Program-made: the position numbers and the translations under genes | The notes under the pieces: generated by a model | Seen by the model: only the letters and a program-made list of their open reading frames with translations | The model's database searches: none | What the model was told of the DNA's origin: nothing | NCBI RefSeq assembly: GCF_008365315.1 | Contig: NZ_CP043506.1 | Coordinates: forward strand, 2,407,001-2,471,000 | Source: Acetobacter vaccinii | GTDB lineage: Bacteria > Pseudomonadota > Alphaproteobacteria > Acetobacterales > Acetobacteraceae | Reading direction: 5' to 3' | DNA: 64,000 nucleotides | In this document: in pieces, positions 28,313 to 37,102 of the stretch | Layout of the letters: each line of letters starts with the position of its first letter | Position numbering within the stretch: position 1 is the first letter of the stretch

Positions 28313-29301
28313 GCGGGAAAGCATCTATGGCTGGCAGTGCAAAGGTGCTGTGTCTGTCAGCATTCATTACAGCATGTGGAAGTCTTGCAGGGCAGGTGCA
28401 CCAGGCCAAGGCCGAGCAATGGTACACTGGCTCTCTTGTCTCTCCCTCAGGGCCACTCTCAAAAAAGGGTATGTTCTTGCTGGAGCCGTATATGTATTAC
28501 GCGGTGCCATCAGGGATGATCGGCCCGCATAATGATGCGGTTCCTATGAGTTCCCCTCGCCAGCAGTCTGTAACGAACCTGACAATCTACCGATATGCCA
28601 TTACAGACACGTTGAGCATCCAGACTGTGCCGACCATTAGCTACCGCTGGAAACATGGTGAGGGTACCAGTAGCGGATTAAAACTGGGGGACGTGCCAGT
28701 TGATCTGATGTGGCGCTACCTGACGGCTGATCCCGCTCGTTACATCCCAACTTTGAACCTGATTACGGGCGTTTCCTTTCCCACAGGGGATTATTCCAGC
28801 CTGGGACGTGCGGAAGATGGTGTGGGGAGTGGCGTTTATACCTATCGCGTGGCTCTGACTGAACAATCGACTTACACTCTTCCCAATAATCATGAGTTGC
28901 GTCTGCGTGTCTGGGCAACATTCCGGCGGGCACTTAACACGGCACACCTGCATGATGTCAGTAGCTATGGTACTACACAGGGGTTTCAGGGGCGGGCTCA
29001 ACCTGGAATGTATGGCGGGGCAGGTTTTTCCCTTGAATATGGGCTGAATCAGCGCTGGGTATTAGCATTGGATGTCGCGCGGGACTGGTCCAACGGCACC
29101 AAGCTACAAGGTCGATACATCAATACAGGGCAGACCATATCCCAAATTGGTGCACCCTCGGGTGATTGGCAGATTGCCCCTGCAGTCGAATATAACTGGA
29201 GCCCCCGCTACGGTATTATTGCCGGTGTCTCTGTTTATTATGCAGGCCATAATACAGAGCGGGTTATATCGCCCCAGTTTGCATTTAACGCCCTTTACTG
29301 A
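28309..29301 (+). CDS. Predicted outer-membrane beta-barrel protein of unknown function
   Basis: This protein of about 330 residues has a signal peptide (VLCLSAFITACGSLAGQVHQ ... AKA) and then many short amphipathic strands rich in Tyr and Trp. Examples are KKGMFLLEPYMYYAVPSG, DTLSIQTVPTISYRWKHGEG and LDVARDWSNG. The composition resembles the COG4313-type outer-membrane transporter-like proteins. ATG 28309 overlaps the permease stop as ATGA, so it is co-translated with the amino-acid permease and may be the matching outer-membrane channel (inference). Its 3' end overlaps the convergent exporter gene by 7 bases. Confidence 0.6.
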   Translation: MSGKASMAGSAKVLCLSAFITACGSLAGQVHQAKAEQWYTGSLVSPSGPLSKKGMFLLEPYMYYAVPSGMIGPHNDAVPMSSPRQQSVTNLTIYRYAITDTLSIQTVPTISYRWKHGEGTSSGLKLGDVPVDLMWRYLTADPARYIPTLNLITGVSFPTGDYSSLGRAEDGVGSGVYTYRVALTEQSTYTLPNNHELRLRVWATFRRALNTAHLHDVSSYGTTQGFQGRAQPGMYGGAGFSLEYGLNQRWVLALDVARDWSNGTKLQGRYINTGQTISQIGAPSGDWQIAPAVEYNWSPRYGIIAGVSVYYAGHNTERVISPQFAFNALY

Positions 29302-30398
29302 GAGGTTTCTCTTTCCTTTCTGTGGGCCGCCGGGGGTGTTACCATCTCCGGCGCTTCTCTCTCGATGCTTTGTGCAGCACTTTCCTCGCTCAGGGCAAAG
29401 CCTGTCAGTCCGCCTATGACAGCTGCCAGACCAGCATAGTCAGCAAGTCCCAATGACAGATGTCCTGTTAGCAAGCTTTCACCTAATAGAGTAAAAACAA
29501 CTTCTCCAGCCTGAGTGGCATCAACTGCTGCAATCAGATAGGGGTTTGAAGATGTATTGCGTGCATGAATGAACAAAGGCGTGGCAAGGCAGCCTGCAAC
29601 CAGGGCGATAATGCCTGTTGCAGTAATCTGCGATACTTCAGGTGCCGGAGGCTGAACAAGAAGGGTCAGACCAAGGAGAAAAGGCAAGGCTCCCAGTGTC
29701 ATGAGTAACACAGCAGCAAGTGGGTCCTGTAAAGGCTGGTAGATGGAGGCTGTATTGTGCCGCAGGCGGTTGAGTAACTGGTTGCCCACGGGGTAGCTGA
29801 AGGCTGCAATGCTGAGTGGGATTACACCAGCCAGTACCTGCGCCAGCGGCACGCCACTCATCAACTGACCAAGATTGAGACCAATGATGCCAATGAAGAT
29901 TAACCCTAGAAAAACAAGACCACGAAGTGGGACTGTGTCTCCAAAAGCTCGCAGCACAAGAGGTGTGGCGATAATAGTGCCCTGCCATGTTGCGGCAACA
30001 ATCCATCCCGGAGCATGATTGGCGGCAAAGCAGCAGCATGCATAAAATACACCATAACCAATACTGCCAGCGCCGAGCCAGAACCATATCCGGTGGAGAA
30101 ACAGCCGACCTAACTTACCCAGGTATGATGGACCTTTGGTAAGTAATAGCCAGAATGTCAGCAATATGGCTGTTTCAATGTAGCGTAAGGAGGCACTCCA
30201 TACCCATGGTCCACCTTGCAAACTTATGGCGCGGTTGAGTACAAATGTGGTGGAAAACAGCGCAGAAGCAACCAGCCCCTGGCCTATCAAGCGTGGCGCC
30301 TGTGTGGTCCCGCCCATAGTGGCATCTGCTGCTCTTGTAACAGGCTGTATTGTGTGAGAGGGAGAAACCGTATGACCGGTAGTTGGGAGATCTGGCAT
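29295..30398 (-). CDS. EamA/DMT-superfamily membrane exporter
   Basis: This 367-residue protein has about ten transmembrane helices in two EamA-like halves. It has the segment ISLQGGPWVWSASLRYIETA and later CCFAANHAPGWIVAATWQGT, the pattern of the multidrug-resistance-efflux branch of this superfamily. An N-terminal extension of about 30 polar residues may mean the true start is Met28. An Lrp/AsnC regulator is encoded divergently, which in this arrangement often controls an amino-acid exporter. Amino-acid or metabolite export is therefore a reasonable guess. Confidence 0.82.
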   Translation of the reverse strand: MPDLPTTGHTVSPSHTIQPVTRAADATMGGTTQAPRLIGQGLVASALFSTTFVLNRAISLQGGPWVWSASLRYIETAILLTFWLLLTKGPSYLGKLGRLFLHRIWFWLGAGSIGYGVFYACCCFAANHAPGWIVAATWQGTIIATPLVLRAFGDTVPLRGLVFLGLIFIGIIGLNLGQLMSGVPLAQVLAGVIPLSIAAFSYPVGNQLLNRLRHNTASIYQPLQDPLAAVLLMTLGALPFLLGLTLLVQPPAPEVSQITATGIIALVAGCLATPLFIHARNTSSNPYLIAAVDATQAGEVVFTLLGESLLTGHLSLGLADYAGLAAVIGGLTGFALSEESAAQSIEREAPEMVTPPAAHRKERETSQ

Positions 30399-30564
30399 AG
30401 TGATATGGATGACTTCTATAATGGAAAGTAGGTAGGTATAATATACCGATACCGAATTGAAATGTGTTTCCGTTTTTTATTGATATTACATTATAATCGT
30501 CGGAAAATTTGAAAAAACTCGGAATATCATTTCGGATTAATGCGAAAAACAGGAAGATTTAATC

Positions 30565-31029
30565 GTGGTGGGTGTGTTGGACAGAACTGACCGGAAGATT
30601 CTCCGCCTTTTGCAGAGCAACGGGCGTATTTCCAATGCGGATCTGGCTGAGGAGGTCAATATCAGCCCGGCCACGTGCCATCGTCGCCTCCAACGTCTGT
30701 TTGATGAAGGTTATGTCAAAAACGTACGTGGTATGATCGATGCGGAAAAAGTCGATCTAGGCACTCTTGTGCTGGTGGGTGTGGTGCTTGATCGTTCAAC
30801 ACCAGATAGTTTTGCTGAGTTTGAAGCCGCAGTCAGTCGGATTTCTTCCATCCTTGACTGTTATCTGGTGGCGGGAGACTTCGATTATTTTCTCAAGATC
30901 AGGGTGCGGGATATCGCAGATTTTAACCGCTTACATGCTGGCAAACTCATTACGCTGCCATCTGTCCGGCAGACACGCACCTTCTTCACCTTGAAAACTG
31001 TGGCTGATACACGCGCCTTCGATTTCTAG
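30565..31029 (+). CDS. Lrp/AsnC-family transcriptional regulator
   Basis: This is a 154-residue regulator. The N-terminal helix-turn-helix is at about 5-60 (LDRTDRKILRLLQSNGRISN, ADLAEEVNISPATCHRRLQR). The C-terminal RAM ligand-binding domain contains ILDCYLVAGDFDYFLKIRVR, the typical G-x-x-D-Y motif. Translation begins with GTG at 30565 behind an AGGAAG site. It is divergent from the EamA exporter and likely controls it in response to an amino acid. A hairpin terminator follows the gene. Confidence 0.92.
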   Translation: MVGVLDRTDRKILRLLQSNGRISNADLAEEVNISPATCHRRLQRLFDEGYVKNVRGMIDAEKVDLGTLVLVGVVLDRSTPDSFAEFEAAVSRISSILDCYLVAGDFDYFLKIRVRDIADFNRLHAGKLITLPSVRQTRTFFTLKTVADTRAFDF

Positions 31030-31107
31030 GGAAGGGGGCTTATGTACCAGCCTGTTCCTCATGGAAGCAATATGTCACGGCCATACAGTGAATATTTGAG
31101 AGAAAAG

Positions 31108-31134
31108 TAGCCTCTTTTACTCTAAAAGAGGCTA
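31108..31134. terminator. Hairpin terminator between convergent genes
   Basis: TAGCCTCTTTTA pairs perfectly with TAAAAGAGGCTA over 12 bases with a 3-base loop. T residues follow on the plus strand and A-rich sequence precedes, so it can serve both the Lrp gene and the convergent flavoprotein gene ending at 31243. Confidence 0.75.
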
Positions 31135-31242
31135 TTTCCTGTTATCGTAGACGGGAAAAATCTATGATTGCGGCAGTGATATGATCGATGCCCGTACATG
31201 TTCAAGCTGCCGCTTTGCGCCATGCAAAAATATGGGATGAAC

Positions 31243-32418
31243 TTAAGTAGCCGATTTCTCATGAGATGCGGCAAAGGCGGATCTCCCAGCACTTTCCAGA
31301 ACAGCATCCGCTTGTGGCGTATGAATGCGACCGCATAGAACATTACGATAATGTCGCTCCAGAGGGTTGTTCTGGCTAAGGCCGGGGTTGCCCGTGACTT
31401 CTACTGCACGGGTTACAGCAGCTATGGCATTCTCTGTCACCAACCTTTTGACCTGCCCGGCTTCAGCAAGGGTGATCGTCTGATTTTCAGCCTTGCTGAG
31501 AGCCAACTCCAGTAATGCTTCATTGGTTAACAAGAGGCCGTCAATTTCCCCAAGAACCGTTTGAAAACGCGGCAATGTGGACAGGGAGCGTCCTAGAGCC
31601 GTGGGTACACGCTGTTGCAGGAAGTCGGTCAGCCAGTCCCGTGCAGAATGAGCGATTGCGTTATAGAGCGCTGGAATGACGATTGTATGCCATGTTGCCA
31701 AAAGCGGTGTTTCTGGGTTTTTTCCATTTTCATGGAAATTGATCAGATAACGCTCAGGAATTTCGACATTCTCAAAAATAATTGTATCGCTGCCTGTTGC
31801 GCGCATACCAAGGTGGTGCCAGCTTTTTTCGATCCGCACTCCAGGTAAGGACAGAGGGACAAGGATCTGTCCAATACGGGGTGTGTCTTCTTCTGTCGCG
31901 CCCCAGACGACCCCCCAATGTAAAGCAGATGACCCGGTCGAGAAGATTTTGCGACCGGATAAAAAATAACGGTCTCCTTTACGACGTATACGGGTGGCCG
32001 GTATTCCTCCTCGTGCAGGGGTGCCTAGCTCGGGTTCCACCCGCAGAGCATTGAGCAGGGCTCCGGACGTAACGATTGAATCAAGCACCTCATTGCGTAC
32101 GTCGTCGGGCCATGTCTCTGACAGCAGAATGGCAATTGTCTGCAAATACTGCATGGCGAGTATCAGGGCGGTAGAAGGGTCACCTTTTGCCACTTGCGAA
32201 ATGATGGTGGTGATCTGACGAAGAGTAATGCTCTGGCCACCCTGATCCGGGGGTAATGTCAGGCTGAGATAGCCAGCCTTGTGGAGGTCAGCAAGATTGT
32301 CGAAGTTGATTTCACCCAAGCGATCTGATTCCGCAGCCCTGGATGCAAAACGGTTTATCAAGTCTTCAGGAAAATCAAGACTGACAGTAGATTTTTCTGC
32401 CATGAGAGCACCATCCAT
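31243..32418 (-). CDS. Acyl-CoA-dehydrogenase-fold flavoprotein, SfnB/DszC-like
   Basis: This protein of about 391 residues has the acyl-CoA dehydrogenase fold. It has an N-terminal helical domain (NLADLHKAGYLSLTLPPDQG), a middle beta domain (GDRYFLSGRKIFSTGSSALH, and WHHLGMRATGSDTIIFENV) and a C-terminal helical domain ending LERHYRNVLCGRIHTPQADA. The RHYRN-type ending, instead of the usual acyl-CoA site, is like the DszC/SfnB group, whose members use reduced flavin and O2 on sulfur compounds. ATG 32418 has an AAGGA site. It lies 24 bases after an SsuA-like binding-protein gene. A sulfur-compound monooxygenase is likely; a true dehydrogenase is not excluded. Confidence 0.78.
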   Translation of the reverse strand: MDGALMAEKSTVSLDFPEDLINRFASRAAESDRLGEINFDNLADLHKAGYLSLTLPPDQGGQSITLRQITTIISQVAKGDPSTALILAMQYLQTIAILLSETWPDDVRNEVLDSIVTSGALLNALRVEPELGTPARGGIPATRIRRKGDRYFLSGRKIFSTGSSALHWGVVWGATEEDTPRIGQILVPLSLPGVRIEKSWHHLGMRATGSDTIIFENVEIPERYLINFHENGKNPETPLLATWHTIVIPALYNAIAHSARDWLTDFLQQRVPTALGRSLSTLPRFQTVLGEIDGLLLTNEALLELALSKAENQTITLAEAGQVKRLVTENAIAAVTRAVEVTGNPGLSQNNPLERHYRNVLCGRIHTPQADAVLESAGRSAFAASHEKSAT

Positions 32419-32442
32419 AGTCACAATATCCTTATTATGGCT

Positions 32443-33414
32443 TCAGTGTGTCAAGTTTTGCTCGAATGCATCACTCAAATCACCCGTACGGGCGATGAAA
32501 CCTGCAGATCGGTAAGCCTCCACAACCCCGTCCTCTGCCCGGATAACATCCGGGGTGACAGGGGCGGGAACAGCAATCAGTTTTTGTGCAACAGCTATTG
32601 CCACATCATCAGGCAGCCCCGTCTGCCGGGCGAGAATATGGGCATAAGCGACTTGGTGCTTTGTGCCCCAATCATAAGCTGCTGTGATGCGACGATAGAA
32701 ATCAGCCAGGAGTCGTTTTTTTTGAGCAAGAGCCTCGGTATTGGCAACAAAAAAACTGTTGTTTGGCATCAGCCCTGCAGCATCGGCTATGGCATGTCCG
32801 TGACCGGAGATAACAGCAAGGGAAACATAAGGCTCCCACGTTGACCATGCATCAACACGCTTTGTATCCAAAGCTGCCTTTGCCTGAGCAGGTAAGAGGA
32901 AAACAATATGAGGAGCCGGCGCAGGAATTGCCCCTGTCGCCAGAAGACGTAATAATAGAAGGTGCCCGATAGAGCCGCGCCCTGTGGCAATACGTTTGCC
33001 AGAAAGCTGGTCCGGTGCTGAAATGGGGGAACCTTCTGGCACCACTATGGCTGTCGCTTGGCCTGCTCCACGTGGTGGAATAACCCATGCTGCCTTGATG
33101 TGCAGGCCAGCCCCCCAGGCAAATAAAAATGGGCCATCACCGGCAATCCCGGTGTCCACTGCCCCAGCACCAAGAGCCTGAAGAAGGGGGGCTGCCGCTT
33201 CAAATTCTACCCAGCGAATATGATAGGGTAAGTTCTGATCTGTGCCTGCCGCTTCCATCAAGGCTTTTTGCTGGCCTTTCTGGTCTGCCACAATCAACTC
33301 ATCTTCGGCGTGTGCAGGCAGGCACAGCATGGCCGAAAGCAGCAAGGTCGATAACAGGGGGCAGGCCTGCATCAGGCCTCTGGCAGTTCGAGTATGTGGC
33401 AAAAACGGTTTCAT
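32443..33414 (-). CDS. Aliphatic-sulfonate-type ABC binding protein (SsuA-like)
   Basis: This 323-residue periplasmic protein has a signal peptide (LLSTLLLSAMLCLPAHAEDE). The two-lobed SsuA/NrtA fold shows in LGAGAVDTGIAGDGPFLFAW, APDQLSGKRIATGRGSIGHL and VDAWSTWEPYVSL. It is divergent from the SsuC/SsuB genes across a 140-base promoter region and should deliver its ligand to them. It is followed closely by the SfnB/DszC-like flavoprotein gene, suggesting one transcription unit for uptake and oxidation. The start could alternatively be the Met at residue 15. Confidence 0.88.
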   Translation of the reverse strand: MKPFLPHTRTARGLMQACPLLSTLLLSAMLCLPAHAEDELIVADQKGQQKALMEAAGTDQNLPYHIRWVEFEAAAPLLQALGAGAVDTGIAGDGPFLFAWGAGLHIKAAWVIPPRGAGQATAIVVPEGSPISAPDQLSGKRIATGRGSIGHLLLLRLLATGAIPAPAPHIVFLLPAQAKAALDTKRVDAWSTWEPYVSLAVISGHGHAIADAAGLMPNNSFFVANTEALAQKKRLLADFYRRITAAYDWGTKHQVAYAHILARQTGLPDDVAIAVAQKLIAVPAPVTPDVIRAEDGVVEAYRSAGFIARTGDLSDAFEQNLTH

Positions 33415-33490
33415 CGCTCCTAACCCACCATTTCAATCCAGCATTTTCAATCAAAACACAAAAATACGTGCGATGAATATATTTCACACA

Positions 33491-33510
33491 CCATATCCAC
33501 GTAAATATGG
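33491..33510. promoter_or_regulatory. Inverted repeat in the divergent ssu-type promoter
   Basis: CCATAT and ATATGG flank an 8-base spacer, in the middle of the region between the SsuA-like and SsuC genes. Its position suits an operator controlling both directions. The regulator is unknown; a related perfect palindrome CCATATTATGG occurs at 46268-46278. Confidence 0.4.
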
Positions 33511-33554
33511 AAGAATGATGGTCTGAAAATATACAGTTGTGGAGTCACAAGGGA

Positions 33555-34433
33555 ATGTCCAGCACAATCCTGCACGATACGCACCAGCCTGTTTCCGACT
33601 TTAAGCGGCCCGTGGTTATCCGCTTTTCCCACTATGTAATGAGTAAAGCTGGGGGGATTCGTCTGCTGCATACTCTTGCTCGTTATCTCTCTCCTCTTGT
33701 GCTTATTCTTGTCTGGCAGATAGCCTGCTCTACAGGTTTGCTTTCCACACGCTTGGTCGCATCTCCAGCACAGATTTTGGCGACAGGCTGGAGCCTTGTG
33801 CAGGATCACACGCTGCTGACCAATCTGGGAGTATCGTTACTCAGAGCGGCTACAGGTCTTTCTCTGGCACTTCTGACGGGAACAGGTCTGGCGCTGATAT
33901 CAGGGCTGTCCAAGGTGGGAGAGAACATTGTGGATGCTCCTCTCCAAATTTTTCGGACGCTGCCTGTTCTCGCTCTCGTGCCATTATTCATTTTGTGGTT
34001 CGGCATTGGCGAAACACCCAAGATCCTTTTGGTTGCGCTAGGCTCTACGTTCCCGATTTATCTCAACCTGCATAAAGGCATCCGTTCGATTGATCCCAAA
34101 CTGCTGGAGATGACGCGCACCCTGCGTCTGTCCCGCTTCCAGGTCATTCGGGATGTTATTCTGCCAGGGGCTTTGCCTGATCTGCTGGTTGGTATTCGCT
34201 TTGCTGTGGGAATTTCGTGGCTGATGCTGGTCGTCGCAGAGCAGGTGAATGCTGATAGTGGCATTGGGCATATGATGATGGATGCGCAGGACTTCTTGCG
34301 GACTGACATCATTTTTGTGGGTCTGGCGGTCTATGGAGTTTTAGGGCTGGCATCAGATCAATTTGTGCGTTTGCTCGAACGGCAGGCTCTGGTTTGGCGC
34401 CCCGTCCACCTTTCGGGAAGGAGCGTCCGGTGA
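33555..34433 (+). CDS. Sulfonate ABC transporter permease (SsuC-like)
   Basis: This protein of about 292 residues has six predicted helices. It has the SsuC/TauC-type opening LSPLVLILVWQIACSTGLLS followed by PAQILATGWSLV. The EAA loop that contacts the ATPase is near MTRTLRLSRFQVIRDVILPG. ATG 33555 is preferred (GGAG 10 bases upstream); a TTG at 33537 is an alternative. The stop codon TGA shares its last base with the ATG of the ATPase gene, so the two are tightly coupled. This is the only SsuC-type permease in the window. Confidence 0.92.
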   Translation: MSSTILHDTHQPVSDFKRPVVIRFSHYVMSKAGGIRLLHTLARYLSPLVLILVWQIACSTGLLSTRLVASPAQILATGWSLVQDHTLLTNLGVSLLRAATGLSLALLTGTGLALISGLSKVGENIVDAPLQIFRTLPVLALVPLFILWFGIGETPKILLVALGSTFPIYLNLHKGIRSIDPKLLEMTRTLRLSRFQVIRDVILPGALPDLLVGIRFAVGISWLMLVVAEQVNADSGIGHMMMDAQDFLRTDIIFVGLAVYGVLGLASDQFVRLLERQALVWRPVHLSGRSVR

Positions 34434-35164
34434 TGAATAGCCTTGCTCCAATCTCTCCGTTGCCGTCCTTGTCTCCTCCAGTTGTTGACGTCCAGGGCTT
34501 GAGCCGCCGTTTTGGTAGTGGCCCACGAGTGCTGGATCATCTGAACCTGAGCATTGCTCCGGGGGAGTTTGTGGCTTTGCTCGGGCATAGTGGTTCAGGC
34601 AAATCCACATTGCTCCGCACACTTGCCGGATTGGACCCGGTCACGGAGGGCAAGGTTTCACGACCAGAGGAAATAGCTGTCGTTTTTCAGGAAAGTCGTT
34701 TGCTGCCATGGAAAAAAGTGTGGCGGAATATCACACTTGGCCTTGAGAACGCGACCCGAGAGAAGACATTGCCGGTCCTTGAAGAAGTTGGTTTAGGACA
34801 CCGTGTGGACGCATGGCCCCTTACTCTCTCAGGGGGGGAAGCGCAACGGGCAGCTCTGGCACGTGCGCTGATACGAGAGCCACAATTCCTGATGCTGGAT
34901 GAACCCTTTGCGGCGTTGGATGCACTGACCCGTCTACGGATGCAGGAACTGGTTTTTGCCTTATGGCAACGCCACAAGGCAGCAGTTCTTCTGGTCACAC
35001 ATGATGTGGACGAAGCATTGTTGCTAGCTGACCGGGCTGTGGTGCTCGATGCCGGTCGCATCAAGGCAGAGCTACAGATCTCACTGCCCAGACCTCGCCG
35101 CCATGCCGATCCAGAGTTTGAAAAACTACGCTCGACGCTTTTGAAGTATTTAGGGGTCTGCTAG
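34433..35164 (+). CDS. Sulfonate ABC transporter ATPase (SsuB-like)
   Basis: This 243-residue nucleotide-binding protein has Walker A GHSGSGKST at 51-59 and a Q-loop in AVVFQESRLLPWKKVWRNI. The signature LSGGEAQRAALARAL, Walker B FLMLDEPFAALD and H-loop LLVTHDVDEAL are also present. The LLPWK segment is characteristic of the sulfonate/taurine/nitrate ATPases. Its start overlaps the permease stop by one base. It powers uptake for SsuA-like proteins, of which the window encodes several. Confidence 0.93.
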   Translation: MNSLAPISPLPSLSPPVVDVQGLSRRFGSGPRVLDHLNLSIAPGEFVALLGHSGSGKSTLLRTLAGLDPVTEGKVSRPEEIAVVFQESRLLPWKKVWRNITLGLENATREKTLPVLEEVGLGHRVDAWPLTLSGGEAQRAALARALIREPQFLMLDEPFAALDALTRLRMQELVFALWQRHKAAVLLVTHDVDEALLLADRAVVLDAGRIKAELQISLPRPRRHADPEFEKLRSTLLKYLGVC

Positions 35165-35742
35165 GCTCAGGTCCTCTTCCATGCCGGTGACTGCTGCGGT
35201 TAAGCAGTTAGGTTTTTTGAGGCGATTGAGGTGGACTGCTCAAATCAAGAAGGCCCGTGGCAGCATTCTGCGAAGGTTGATTGCGCTCAAAGAGTCACGC
35301 ACCATGTGTGATAGCGCGGTCTGCGCTGTTCTATTGATATGGTTGCGGATACACATAAGCAGGCCATAAAAAAGATTGGGGCCCAGTGAGTAACATGGGC
35401 AGGTACTCTCTTCGCTAAATTGCGACAGCCTTATCCTTAAAGAGCGCTGAGTTCTATAAAATGCGCTTTCAGTATAGATGTTTTTTCATTGGAGCTATAT
35501 GTTCTCATGAATGAGAGATAGAGAGACACGATACTGTTGAGCGGTACGGCGTATCCTCATGCCGAGACATCACCGTAAAAATTGCATCGTATTATAACTA
35601 CGACCCGTTAGTATTCTGAATGTGGTGTAAAGCAGGCATATCGTCGCTGTGGCAGGCAGGAACAAACGAGTTCAGCACCGAGAAAGTACTGCCTCACGTG
35701 CATTCAAGTGAGGCAGTACGGGAACTTATAATAATTTAGAAA
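35165..35742. other. Intergenic region with a terminator-like hairpin
   Basis: This 578-base gap lies between the convergent SsuB and monooxygenase genes. A perfect 12-base-pair hairpin (GTACTGCCTCAC with GTGAGGCAGTAC, 35686-35719) lies just beyond the monooxygenase stop and probably ends that transcript. A 62-codon frame at 35181-35369 lacks any family signal. The rest shows nothing recognisable. Confidence 0.5.
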
Positions 35743-37074
35743 TCAGCCTGTTTGAGCCTGAGTAACCGCATAACGATTCGTAGGGAAGGGGAGGCCAAGA
35801 TTTTCACGGAAAGTGCTGTATTCGTAATCGGTTTTAAACAACCCACGTTCTTGGAGAATAGGCACGACATGGTCAACAAACAGGGCCAGTTGCCCCGGGA
35901 GCGGCTCAAACAGAACAAAGCCATCAGCTCCGCCTGTTTCAAACCAGTTTTGTAGTGCATCCGCAACCTGGGTTGGCGTACCAACAAAGTCACCACGTGG
36001 CGTGGCGAGTTCAAGAGCAATCTGTCGGATACTCAGATTGCCTTCCCGGACACGTTTGAGGATGCGCAGTGAGGAGCTTTGGTTGCTTTCATTGCCAATG
36101 TGCTCAACTTCAGGAAAAGCCCCATCAAGGTCATATTGCCGGAAATCATGGTCGTTGAAGGAGCGGGACAGAAAACCAAGCCCTGTGTCCAGGGAGGTCA
36201 GGGCCGCCAGTTCCTGATAGCGTGCTTCGGCGTCCTCTTCAGTCAGCCCTATGATAGGGGCAGCACCGGGCAGAATGAGAGGGGCATTGTTTTCTCGACC
36301 AAGTTTGCGTGCACGCTCCTTGAGGTCTGCATAATAGATGCGGGCTTCTTCCAGGTCGGCCGGGCCGCAGAAAACAGCTTCTGCATGGCGGGCAGCAAAG
36401 TCACGGCCTGTATCGGATGCGCCAGCCTGAAAGATAACTGGCTGCCCCTGTGGCGAGCGGTCAATGTTCAGAGGACCACGGACCTGAAAATAAGGGCCTG
36501 TGTGGTCTAGTCTGTGCAACTTGTTTGGATTGACAAAAACGCCGTTGGTTTTGTCGCCAACTAGGGCATCATCTTCCCAACTGTCCCACAATCCCTGTAC
36601 GGTTGTCAGGTGTTCAGCTGCAATGGAATAACGTTCGCTATGGGCAGGGTGGGCTTTTCGGCTAAAATTTGCTGCCGTGTCACTCAGCCAGGACGTGACG
36701 ACGTTCCAACCGGCGCGTCCATGGCTTATATGATCGAGAGAGGCAAACTGCCGGGCCACATTAAATGGCTCCGTGTAACTGACACTCAGAGTGCCAACAA
36801 GGCCGATATGATCGGTCACTGCGGCAAGCGCTGATAGAATTGTCAGAGGCTCAAACCGGTTAAGGTAATGCGGACTGGATTTTTCATTGATCGAAAGACT
36901 GTCCGCAACAAACAGGAAGTCAAACTTCCCTTTTTCAGCCAGTTCAGCCTGTTTGCGGTAGAGCGCGAAATTGGTGCTGGCTCGCACGTCCCGATCCGGG
37001 TGGCGCCAGTCATCCCAGGTGCGCCCGACACCGTGCAGGATGAACCCGAGCTTGATTTTGCGATGATCTGCCAT
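35743..37074 (-). CDS. FMN-dependent monooxygenase, NtaA/SnaA/DszA family (copy 2)
   Basis: This 443-residue LLM-superfamily enzyme opens IKLGFILHGVGRTWDDWRHP. The conserved EPFNVARQFASLDHISHGRA with GWNVVTSWLSDTAANF follows, then FQVRGPLNIDRSPQGQPVIF at the flavin/substrate site. It would use FMNH2 and O2 to oxygenate and cleave its substrate, most likely an organosulfur compound given the surrounding genes. It forms a unit with the next monooxygenase, 28 bases upstream. The two paralogues differ substantially, so different substrates are likely. Confidence 0.9.
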   Translation of the reverse strand: MADHRKIKLGFILHGVGRTWDDWRHPDRDVRASTNFALYRKQAELAEKGKFDFLFVADSLSINEKSSPHYLNRFEPLTILSALAAVTDHIGLVGTLSVSYTEPFNVARQFASLDHISHGRAGWNVVTSWLSDTAANFSRKAHPAHSERYSIAAEHLTTVQGLWDSWEDDALVGDKTNGVFVNPNKLHRLDHTGPYFQVRGPLNIDRSPQGQPVIFQAGASDTGRDFAARHAEAVFCGPADLEEARIYYADLKERARKLGRENNAPLILPGAAPIIGLTEEDAEARYQELAALTSLDTGLGFLSRSFNDHDFRQYDLDGAFPEVEHIGNESNQSSSLRILKRVREGNLSIRQIALELATPRGDFVGTPTQVADALQNWFETGGADGFVLFEPLPGQLALFVDHVVPILQERGLFKTDYEYSTFRENLGLPFPTNRYAVTQAQTG

Positions 37075-37102
37075 ATCAAAAATCCTTTTTTATAAAGAGT
37101 GT

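Noticed and set aside
35181..35369. 62-codon frame after the SsuB gene
   Set aside because: It is Arg/Leu-rich without motifs and lies in a decayed intergenic region; not supported as a gene.
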